In this document: positions 11,601 to 23,600 of the stretch, in pieces
Position numbering within the stretch: the first letter of the stretch is position 1
How the letters are laid out: every line of letters begins with the position of its first letter
Assembly (NCBI RefSeq): GCF_037975245.1
Contig: NC_092571.1
Span: forward strand, 5,478,001-5,542,000
Direction of reading: 5' to 3'
From: Apostichopus japonicus
Taxonomy: Eukaryota; Echinodermata; Holothuroidea; Aspidochirotida; Stichopodidae
DNA: 64,000 nucleotides
Made by a program: the position numbers and the translations under genes
The notes under the pieces: model-generated
Database searches by the model: none
What the model was told of the DNA's origin: nothing
Seen by the model: the letters and a program-made list of their open reading frames with translations, nothing else

Positions 11601-14600
11601 TACTTTAAAATTACATTTTCGAACGATGCATTGCATGCCTTATCAAGCATTCCTGATTAGTAAAACTAAGGAAGGATATTCAGATATATATTATTTTCAT
11701 TTGACATGATTTTATGAGTTGTTCCACTTGAAAAACGATGATAAAACCGAAAAACAAAACATTTACTTCTCATGTGACGCATACCGGGAGACTCATAAAA
11801 ACTCCCCCTACTCATTAAAATAAACTTATACATGCCGTCAGGCCAGTTGAAAGCCGTCAGGCCAGTTGAAAGCCCTCCCCAGTAATGTTTGATCAGCTCT
11901 TCCCAATATACAATACTCAAATAAGCAATGAAAATATATTCATTTTCCACAGAAATCTACCCAACGTGGGCCCCCAAGTCACTGCTTTATTTTCTTAGTA
12001 GTCATGGAAACAATTGTTTGCAACTCTCTTGCTGGCCAGGTGTTTTCAAGTTTTATTAATAGCACGACTTTTGATTGGTTCATTCAAGATAAACTTTCTA
12101 TCCCTGCTGGATTGTTCTACTTATATATATATGAATGAATATTTGGTTTTCAATTAACTAAGTAACAGATAACATCCATTCCATTACGAACAGTAGGGGT
12201 AAAATAATGTTTGCTTCTAGAGGCAGCCAGCCATGAAGGTTCTGCAGTGCTAAACCCCCCACGAAGATAAATACTATGCTAATTAACATAAGGTAGGCGT
12301 GAATTTGACAAAGCCAAGTTTATGATTGGACTAAGCCTTTCAAAAAAGTTTGGTGGTGGGGATATCCAGGGTAGGGAATGCACATGTAAGCAGCATACTA
12401 CAGGTGGCCCAGACCCAGGCTGCGACCTTACCAGGGCAGTCCATCTGCTTTCGCGGGCAACTTACAGTAACGGGTTAGGGGGAAAATAACAGTTTTTTTT
12501 TTTTTTTTTGCGTGCATTGAAGTCGGGGAGATTTTTTGGACGGAATGCGCTCTCAGAAAAGTTTGAAAGTGAGTGCGGTTCTGTAGTAAACGGTACTGTA
12601 GTACGTCAAGTAACAGGAATTTATTGGGAATAAAGATCTCTTTGATATCCAGCTACGGCTGTTTCATTGTTGATATTTTTTTCTTGTTTTTTCTGACACT
12701 GCGTTCCTTGGTGAGTTAACTTAAACTTATCCTAGTTTAATACTAGCCTATAACTTGTCATAGAATGTGCTTGTTACGATCGACCAAGACTAGTTTTTAT
12801 TATCCTAGCCAAATCATTTTTCAAACACCTAGTACAGAACTTACTCCGTCTTATATACAATCACACTTTTGCAACGTTTGTAATATTCCTCGGCAACTTC
12901 TGGTAGAGTCTGAAAACGGCTGTAGTTACACTAAGGATTCTACGCAAGTCACAACCTTGATATGTCTAGAATTGCCTTTGCGGTTTTTGATCGCGATAAC
13001 TTTCGTGGAAATTTCGTTGAAACTTCGTTGACAACCGTGCCCGCAGTAGTCTAAATCTTGTCAACGAAATTAACCGATTTTCAACTTTTTTTATCGATTT
13101 TTAACTTTTGTTATCGATCGTTGATTTTTTTTCAACGGGAGTTAAGCGAAATCAGTACTGTAAATGTCAATAGGTTGACCCCGTGTGACCTTTATGTGCG
13201 AAGTTATATGGGGTCAAAGTTTTTTGGTCGGAGTTAAGATGGTTGTACAGACTTTTCGTTTTGTTTTTTGGAATCAGGAGATTAAACTACATGTGAAACC
13301 AAGGTCAAAAGGTCAAAGGTCACATTAGAAAAAATGTGCTTATTTTGGGAGGAAACGAGCAAAAATGGAAATGTTTGGTTTTGATGCTAGATTTGGATAT
13401 CAAAGGTACCTTCCGATCAAAAATGTCAATTGGTTGACACCCGTGTGACCTTCGTGTGCGAAGTTGTACGAGGTCAAAGTTAATTTTCAGACATATAATG
13501 CAACAACTCCCAATTCCAAGGTGTGACATGGTTGATATTTTTGGACAAGCTGCAAATGGTATAGGGGAATATTTTCAAACTTAACGGTCATGTGATCCGA
13601 GGTCACCAAAGGTCAATTAATGTTAAAAAACTATTATTTTGGGGGCAGAAAATGGGCAAAGAAAAAATGTTTGAATTTGTATAGTTTGATGCTCTAATTT
13701 AGGTCTCATCAATCAAAAATGTCAATAAGTTGACCCAAGGTGACCTTTGTATGTTAAGTTATATGAGGTCAAAGTTAATTTTCAGACATTTAGTGTAATA
13801 ACTCCCAGTGCCAAGGTGTTACACAGTTGATATTTTGAGACAAGTTGCAAATGGTATAGGGGAATATTTTCAAACTTAAGGGTCATGTGATCCGAGGTCA
13901 CCAAAGGTCAATTAATGATAAAAAACTAGTATTTTTGCGGTAACTTGAGAACAAATTGTCCGTTAGGGTTGGGAGTTGCTTCAATGTAATCCAATTGTCG
14001 ACCCGCATCTGGGTGACCCTTGACCTCAATTTGACCTCTGGTGACCTTTTCGTGTTTTGTGGATTTTTACAGTTTCGATGCTATTTTCAGATGTTAAAGG
14101 TACCTTCTGATCATAAATGTCAATTGGTTGACCCCCGTGTGACCTTCGTGTGCGAAGTTATATGAGGTCAAAGTTAATTTTCAGACATTTAATGCAATAA
14201 CTCCCAGTTCCAAGTTGTGACAAGGTTGATATTTTTGGAGTAGTTGCAAATGGTATAGGGGAATATTTTCAAACTTAACGGTCATGTGATACAAGGTCAC
14301 CAAAGGTCAATTCATGATAAAAAACTAGTATTTTTGCGATAACTTGAGAACAGATTGTCCGTTAGGGTTGGGAGTTGCTTCAATGTAATCCAATTGTCGA
14401 CCCGCATCTGGATGACCCTTGACCTCAGTTTGACCTCTGGTGACCTTTTCGTGTTTTGTGGATTTTTACAGTTTCGATGCTATTTTTAGATGTTAAAGGT
14501 ACCTTCTGATCATAAATGTTAATGGGTTGACCCCCGTCTGACCTTCGTGTGCTAAGTTATATGAGGTCAAAGTTAATTTTCAGACATTTAGTGTAATAAC

Positions 14601-17600
14601 TCCCAGTGCTGAGGTGTTACACAGTTGATATTTTGAGGCAAGTTGCAAATGGTATAGGGGAATATTTTCAAACTTAAGGGTCATGTGATCCGAGGTCACC
14701 AAAGGTCAATTAATGATAAAAAACTAGTATTTTTGCGATAACTTGAGAACAGATTGTTCGTTAGGGTTGGGAGTTGCTTCAATGTAATCCAATTGTCGAC
14801 CCGCATCTGGGTGACCCTTGACCTCAATTTGACCTCCTGGTGACCTTTTCGTGTTTTGTGGATTTTTACAGTTTCGATGCTATTTTTAGATGTTAAAGGT
14901 ACCTTCTGATCATAAATGTCAATGGGTTGACCCCCGTCTGACCTTCGTGTGCTAAGTTATATGAGGTCAAAGTTAATTTTCAGACATTTAGTGTAATAAC
15001 TCCCAGTGCCAAGGTGTTACACAGTTGATATTTTGAGGCAAGTTGCAAATGGTATAGGGGAATATTTTCAAACTTAAGGGTCATGTGATCCGAGGTCACC
15101 AAAGGTCAATTAATGATAAAAAACTAGTATTTTTGCGATAACTTGAGAACAGATTGTTCGTTAGGGTTGGGAGTTGCTTCAATGTAATCCAATTGTCGAC
15201 CCGCATCTGGGTGACCCTTGACCTCAATTTGACCTCCTGGTGACCTTTTCGTGTTTTGTGGATTTTTACAGTTTCGATGCTATTTTCAGATGTTAAAGGT
15301 ACCTTCTGATCATAAATGTCAATGGGTTGACCCCCATGTGACCTTCGTGTGCGAAGTTATATGAGGTCAAAGTTAATCTTCAGACATTTAATGCAATAAC
15401 TCCCAGTTCCAAGGTGTGACAATGTTTATTTTTTTGGACAAGTTGCAAATGGTATAGGGGAATATTTTCAGACTTAACGGTCATGTGATACAACGTCACC
15501 AAAGGTCAGCTAATGTTAAAAAAGTAGTATTTTAAGGGGAGAAAATGGGCACATAAAAAATGTTTGAATTTTTACAGTCATGCTCTATTTAGGTCTCACC
15601 GATCAAAAATGTCAATTGGTTGACCTTCGGGTGACCTTTGTGTGTGACGTTATAATGTATACAAGTTCAAAGTTAATTTTTTTAAATTTAATGCAATTAA
15701 ATCTCAATGCCAAGGTGTGACATGGTTGATATTTTGGGACAAGTTGTGAACGGGGTGGTGGAACATTTTGAAACTTAAAGGTCATGTCATCTGAGGTCAC
15801 CAATATTATCATATCTGTTGACACGCTTGTAGGTCTCTTATATTTCTTACATTTTCGACACCATATTTACATCTCAAAAGTGCCTTTTGATCCAAAATCT
15901 GATCACATTTTGTGATCACAAAAGTGTTGGCTATAGTGTTGGTTACTTTATGGGAACATGTAGGACCACAATTACTTGGACTATTTGAGCCCAATCTTGC
16001 TTGATAATATTATGTGTATTGTCATATACCCCAAGCAAGGAACCACAGTGCCCTTGGGCTCTTGTTAACTTTTTATTTTCCAAAATAGTCCCCAGAGCCA
16101 AATCTAATTGCATTGCAGATGTTGCACTATATTTGAGCCAAATTTAGCTTGTAAAAGTAAAGCGTAATATGCATCGAACTAATTTATTATTATTTAGCAA
16201 TCATCATTTAAATAAAGCTCAGGGTTCCATGCCTCAATTTAAAATCAGACATTTGATTGGCCAATGTTTAGTACACAGGGTCGTAGCCAGTATGTAGCAC
16301 TGTAGGCCCGGGCCTTCACTTTTTGGGCCAAGTTTTCCTTTTTGGTTCCTTGCTTTAGCAAAAGGAACCTATGCAGTCAGGTTGGCGTGTGTGTATGTGT
16401 GTGCGTCTGTGACACTTGCTTGGGTAGGCTCTATCTCAATAAGGGAATGTTGGATTGAGGCCAAACTTGGACTATAGATTCGCCATATGGAGAAGGTGTG
16501 CCCTATTGTTTTTGGTGCCCACAGAGGTCACCAAAGGTCAGTTATGGTCCAAAAACCGAAAATATTAAAACTGCAATAACTCCCAGTGCCAATGTGCGAC
16601 AAGGTTGATATTTTGGGACAAGTTGTGAACTGGTTAGGGGAACATTTTCAAACTTAACAGTCATGTGATCCGAGGTCACCAAAGGTCAATGAATGATAAA
16701 AAACTAGTATTTTTGCAATAACTTGAAAACGAAATGTCCGTTAGGGTTAGGAGTTGCCTCAATGTAATCCAATTGTTGACCCGCATCTGGGTGACCCTTG
16801 ACCTCAATTTGACCTCTGGTGACCTTTACGTGTTTTGTGGATTTTTACAGTTTCGATGCTATTTTCAGATGTCAAAGGTACCTTCTGATCATAAATGTCA
16901 ATGGGTTGACCCCCGTGTAACCTTCGTGTGCGAAGTTATATGAGGTCAAAGTTAATTTTCAGACATTTAATGCAATATCTCCCAGTTGAAAGGCGTGACA
17001 AGGTTGATATTTTTGGAGTAGTTGCAAATGGTATAGGGGAATATTTTCAAACTTAACAGTCATGTGGTACAAGGTCACCAAAGGTCAATTAATGATAAAA
17101 AACTAGTATTTTTCCGATAACTTAAGAACAAATTGTCCGTTAGGGTTGGGAGTTGCTTCAATGTTATCCAATTGTCGACCCGCATCTGGGTGACCCTTGA
17201 CCTCAATTTGACCTCTGGTGACCTTTTCGTGTTTTGTGGATTTTTACAGTTTCGATGCTATTTTCAGATGTTAAAAGGTACCTTCTGATCATAAATGTCA
17301 ATGGGTTGACCCCCGTGTGACCTTCGTGTGCAAAGTTATATGGGGTCAAAGTGAATTTTCAGACATTTAATGCAATAACTCCCAGTGCCAAGGTGTGACA
17401 AGGTTGATTTTTTTGGACAAGTTGCAAATGGTATAGGGGAATATTTTCAAGATTAACGGTCATGTGATCCAACGTCACCAAAAGTCAGCTAATGTTAAAA
17501 AAGTAGTATTTTGGGGGGAGAAAATGGGCAAAGAAAAAATGTTTGTATTTTTACAGTCATGCTCTATTTAGGTCTTACCGATCAAAAATGTCAATTGGTT

Positions 17601-20600
17601 GACCTCCCGGTGACCTTTGTGTGTGAAGTTATGTATACAAGTTCAAAGTTAATTTTTAGACATTTAATGCAATTAAATCTCAATGCCAAGGTGTGACATG
17701 GTTGATATTTTGGGACAAGTTGTGAATGGGGTGGTGGAACATTTTGAAACTTAAAGGTCATGTCATCTGAGGTCACCAATTTTATCATATCTGTTGACAC
17801 GCTTGTAGGTCTCTTATATTTCTTACATTTTCGACGCCATATTTAGACCTCAAAAGTGCCTTTTCATCAAAAATCAGATCGCATTTTGTGATCACAAAAG
17901 TGTTGGCTATAGTGTTGGTTACTTTATGGGAACATGTAGGACTACAATTACTTGGACTATTTAAGCCCAATCTTGCTTGATAATATTATGTGTATTGTCT
18001 GTCATATACCCCAAGCAAGGAACCACAGTGCCCTTGGGCTCTTGTTGACAAATTTCGATTAAGACAATGTTAATCAAAAAAATGGAATTTACAGTATAAA
18101 CTTGGTAGTAATGTATCATATCAATGTACTGTACATGTGAACATGAAAATAAGATGACAGTACATAATGTTGCTAGGCATATAGACATTGCATAAAATAC
18201 CAACCATTACATATATATACGCAAATGTACAGTTATGAACAGTTCTAGGATCAACATCCAGTTAAGAAATTGGAACCATACACAAACTCATGATCAAAAC
18301 TAGTGTTTGCAGGGGGTATCCAGGTACCCAGCGCAATACTACCCGGTTCACATGCACTTTAGGCTACTAATAAAACTGCTGATATGTGTCTTTTTTAACC
18401 CGCCCTTGCAAGTCAGAGCAATTAAAGAACTACACTTAACTTTGTCCATTTTCCCCGACCATATATGAACGAGCAAATATTATCAGATTAGGTTAGTGTT
18501 TGCACAGGGTATCCGGGTACTCGCCCGACGCGATACTACCCGGTTCCTAATTTATTACCTGAATCCTACGCAAAGTGTTATTGTTTGGGAAATCAATGGT
18601 TGACTTAGTGTGTTGTTAGGCTACCATGTGGTTGAAGATAACATCAATAACGAAAGTATTCCAGGGATATCTTATAGCTGCGTCACAATTTTAGCGAATA
18701 AACAGATGGTTAGGCTAGATTTCCCCATTGACTTAGTGTGGTGTTTGGCTACCATGTGGAAGAAATTGAAAGAATTCTCACAATTAATATTTATTCATTT
18801 GTTTATTTCATAGAAGGAAACACTGACAAGGATTTTTACGAGATGTTACTAATGGATTATAGACAGGATAACTAAAAAATAATAATCGCAAGTGGCTTTT
18901 TAACTAAACGTTTATTCCAAATGCGATGAAATTGCGCGAATCGTGCAATCTCGCGGCTAATGCAAACCCTGGGCCTGCATAATAGATAGTAGTAGTAAAA
19001 AGTGTCTAAGAGCTAAATTGGATATTTATTTGATCTGATCCAATAGATGTGTAGAGCAAACATAAGCAGCGGCAGCAGTGCGATGTTAGTAGTGATGTTA
19101 ATAATATGAAGTTATTAACAAGTTAATGAAAGAAACAAATGCAAATAGAAACTATTCAGGAAGGTTTAAAACCTTATCTTACACCTACGTATTTGAACAT
19201 GAAAACATTTTCAGTGGAAAATATAATTCATTTATGAAAGCATCCAATATGTAATTTCTTGAAAATCGCAATACTCAAGGGTTTTCTGGGTACCCAGATA
19301 CCCGACGGGTTACGTCTCTCGGGTAACCTGTTTCCAATTTTGGGAAATCCTGATCATAAACATTTCAAACTGAAAGAGATGATCTAGGCATGCTTTGTGC
19401 ATGTTTTGAATGGAATGCATTAAGTGGCTATTTACCTGATCGTCGGAATAAGCATGGTGCACATAATTTTCTGCACCCAGTCACAGTCTGTGAGTTGAGA
19501 GACTCATCAAGCCATGGTGGAGGGAATTTTTATCTGTTATATATCCCATCTAAACAGTCAAAAAGTGTTCAGCATTACACTCTCGCAGTTTGTATTGTAT
19601 AAAAAGAAATTTTAATGTTTTTTCAAATATGTGAGTACTTGGGTGTGTGTTGGGGTGGGGGGTATATAGTGAGGTCATTAAAGCTGACTCAAATTTTGGG
19701 GATATATGTGATATGGTGCATAGTTTGGCTACAAATTAGTTGTTTAAGAGCTGGTACATAAATGTTATGACAGTGGGTGATGGTGTAACTCTTTTAATAT
19801 TCCACTACTATAAGCAAGGAACCATAGTGCCCTTTGTGTCTCTGGGCTTTGAAAAGGGTGATGGGAATGTAAACCCCTCTGGATTTTGGCTTATTACTGT
19901 GTTTATTACGTCCATACACCCACCAAATTATGCATAAATGTCAGGCATATCAAGACTGGGATTGGGTAAGTAAGCACCCATTATTTAAGTACGATTGAGT
20001 AAGTAAATAAGTACATAAGTCAGCCTTCACTAATGTTGTTTTATGTTCAGTTTACTTTGTTAACTATTACTTTGTCATAGTCTATTCCTCTCATAGATTT
20101 AAAGTCTAACAAGGTTGAATTCTTTAATTTGTTTATAAGTTCTAACTTTCTTAAACTTTGATATTTCAGTTCTTTTTGGAAGACTAGGGAGAGGTGAAGA
20201 TACAGTTGAACAAGAAGAGAGGTACTGTTGATCAGATGTTCTTTATCTTGTGTATATAAACCCATAACATATCAAATTTACTAAGCGCAATGAATTATAT
20301 ACTGCTTTAACATCCTGCATTAAATATTTTAAGTGTTAGCCTTAGTGTACATCATGCCTCGACAATTTTTTTTAAACTACTCACCAACTGGCGATCGAGT
20401 CTAAAATTCTACTCACCAAAATGTGAAATTTACTCCCCATTTTTGCACTCTGGTTTTAAGGGGGAAGGGTCAATGAAAAACTACTGTCTGAAATACATGA
20501 CATACATTTTCTTTAAATGTATGTTTTTCCTGTTTGCCTTGCCTTGACTTTTTCGTTGCTTTTCAGGTCATCTTTTCTTGGATATAACTAACCTTCAGTT

Positions 20601-23600
20601 CAGCTATTTTTGTATTGTTATGATTCATCTAGGTGTTATTCTGCTTATCACTGCAGGGCAGATACTGATAACCTCAACAGGATGGATAGTGTTATAAATG
20701 AGGTTCGTTTTCTTGGCTGTTTTCTTTTCTTTCCTCTGTCCATGTCAAAGGATCAGGTTGTGTTTGAAGTATAGAGTAAAAAATGACACATTTCACTGGC
20801 AAATTCAGTTTTCTAGGAGAAAGGATTAATTGTTTGGGGTACTATCATAAAAGTGGAGCATGTGTTAACAAGGCCAGCAGTATCATCAAATACCCTGTCA
20901 TCTAAATCTTTAGTGCTCACAAAAGAAGTTATAGCTTAAATTGCATTCTCATATCCTGTGTACTAGCTCCAGGTACCAGCCATTATAGGTGAAAGAAAGC
21001 TATTGATCTAACTTGTTTGTTTTGTCAAACTTTTAGTAATTGAGCATTAGGGCGTTAATGGTTTTCTTTCTGTGATCCTTAAGTTTAGTGATGCATATAA
21101 GTGTGTACAAACATAGATTGCAGCATAATCTGTTGGGCAATCATTGAGTTTTCAGAAGTCTGCTTGTTGTTGTTGGACAACATGGTCCTTCTAAGAACAT
21201 AAATGATCATTTATGCTTAAAAGAAGATATGATGTATTCCTCTTACTGTAATCATATATTGGTTGCCTGTCTGACAACTGCATGGGCTGGTTTGGTTTTC
21301 CATTGAAATTGCTCTTATTGAAATTTGGTTAGATTGATATTAAAACCAGTCATCTAAGGATTACAATAATTTAATCCTGAGGTCTCTCCCTCAAGCAGTT
21401 TTGCTCTTTACAAATTGTAATTATTTCCTAGTCAGTGTTTCTTAGAGAATTTATCCTGGTCAAACCACTTTACAACTTGCACATTTGTGCCTCATGAAAA
21501 AAAGAGATATTTTCACTATGTAGTTGTGAGGCAGGTTTTGAGTTGAAATCGACAATGTGTCTGTGCTCAGATACAATTACATTTAGTCCATAAAATGAAA
21601 TTTCCAAGAACTTGTATTTTCAATAATTAAGACTAGTTCATTCACTTAGTGTTGGTGTAACTGTTTGCTGATGAATGAGAGTGTTACATAATAGAAATTT
21701 CATGGTAAGAAAATTGTCTGATTGGGACAATCAAGTGCTAGTTAGGAGACTTTCTGTGAAAATAAAGCTAGAAAATAAATAGATCTATTTTCATAACTCT
21801 TAACTTTAAACTGGTATAGTGATTGTACTAAAGGTTTGTGTGCTCACCTCCATCAGGTTGTCATACCTTTGCAAAAGAGAATCGAAGAACTGGAAAAACT
21901 GTAAGTTAAAATTCATTTTTTTAGTTAATTGAGTTTTCATATTATGGGAAAAGTTCAACCGATTACAATCTGTTGCAGCTGTTTTAAGTAACCGATCTGC
22001 AGTTACATATAATTAGCCCATGTGTTGGCAAAATTGCCAGAGGACAGTTGTTTACTATACAAGGAAGTAATCTTTCGTTGGCCGAAGCATTGTGATGTGC
22101 AGCTTGTCAACTAACCATTTACACTGTGTACCAAGTATGATGAAAAAAGATTGCAATTAATCCAACTAAGACACCATTCAAATTTTTTTACGAGTGAAAA
22201 ATGTTAATGACCAAGTAAGTAAAGAATTTGCTTCAATTCACATTTAATCACCCACCATGCAACTTTTGCCAGGTACCTGTATGTAATATATTTCACTAGA
22301 AAAAAAATGTAAATTGTTAGCAAAACTTAAAAAGGTACACAAGTGCCAGCATTTGGCATCTGAGCACCTTCAAAAATCAAAAAATTTATCAAAGGGAAGG
22401 ACAGCCCCTCTCCCTTAGACCCCTCCCCCAAGACAGCGATCAGTATACCCGGCACTCAGGAAATCCTGGGCACACCCCTGCAAGCCTATACATAAAACCT
22501 TTGAGTTGATTATCATGTTTAAGCTCTCCTAAGTTATGTATAGGAATTACCATAAAAAATAATGAAGTTCAATCAATGTTAAATCACATGTAGAATCACA
22601 TTAAAAAATTAAATTGCCAGTGATGAAAATAATTGTTATGAGACCCTTCTGATTTGAATGCATATTGGGACTGAGCAAAGTCTCTGTGGCATAGAAACTA
22701 TCAGTAAAGCAGCTGAGGGAGACTAAATTGAAGGGATGTTGTAGATATGAACTGTTAATTGAATGAGAACATGCAAACCCCCAAAATATTACTTTTAACT
22801 AGCGTCATGTACAAAAACTGTAAAGTAACTTTTCTTTATCTTTGAGCATGAGCCATTGGTGAAGTAAAAATCTCTAGGCATGTATGAAAATTATGCAGAC
22901 TACAGTAGCTATGAGTGACTTAATGGAGCTTACAGCTTTTTAGTTCAATATACTGTATTCCGTACTACTACAGTACATGACATTAATGAATTAAATTGTA
23001 ATTCATTTAAAAAAATTTGCAATCAAGAGTTGAGTTACTAAATAGTTTATTCACCGATAACAAACTTAGTGTCAAATTAAGAAAGCTGCTATAAGCTTTT
23101 TTATATTTTAGACATTGTAGGACCCACACCTGTTAGACTTGTAGTAGGTTTTAAGTAAATGGCCTTTAGTTTCTTTAGTTGGTGCAATAATAACTGATTA
23201 TTCTGCTGCAAGCCAAAAAGGTGAGGGAATAAGAAATAAATTTGAACATTTTACTCTTTTCGATATTGTTTATTACTATGGAGTAATATGTACGTATCTG
23301 CAGATGACAAAACCTTATGGTTCACAATGTTTTATGGGGGAAAACCTTTGGGGCATGGATTTTTTCTCCCCAAATAATTAACAAAAAACCTTCCCCTTAT
23401 CCACAGTTGTACTAAACATTATGTCAAAATCTAAGATGTGACCCTCAACATATATCTCCTGCAATATATTTCTTATCTTATCTATCCTCTTCATGGTCCA
23501 TCTCTCAAATCTTGTCACTTAATGACCATTCACATAGAAACTAAATGCAGTTCAAAGCTTTCATGAAGGGTCTATAAAGACTGTAACAACTTGTTGGTTT

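Larger units (their letters stand above)
8570..16066 (+). mobile_element. TG/AGGTCA tandem-repeat element, copy 2 (interrupted)
   Basis: It has the same left (tttttggttcc) and right (gggctcttgtt) borders as copy 1. The tandem array is longest here, with regular monomers of 399-400 bp (the word ggtcatgtgat recurs at 14280, 14679 and 15079). A 4001-bp element at 9160-13160 splits it; removing that insertion and one TA restores the repeat consensus gatcataaatgtcaa. The many short plus-strand frames beginning [10 protein letters not shown] are repeated translations of the monomer, not genes. Confidence 0.85.

Noticed and set aside
7577-18000. Many 60-70-codon frames beginning [10 protein letters not shown] or (minus strand) MSTDMI
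   Set aside because: They recur with the tandem monomer and its borders, so they are translations of the same repeat. The frames are not preserved against stops between copies.
20657-20702. Direct splicing of exon 1 (4340) to 20657
   Set aside because: The phase is wrong: reading GG CAG ATA CTG leads to a stop (TAA) within the exon. The 52-nt exon at 20170-20221 repairs the phase.
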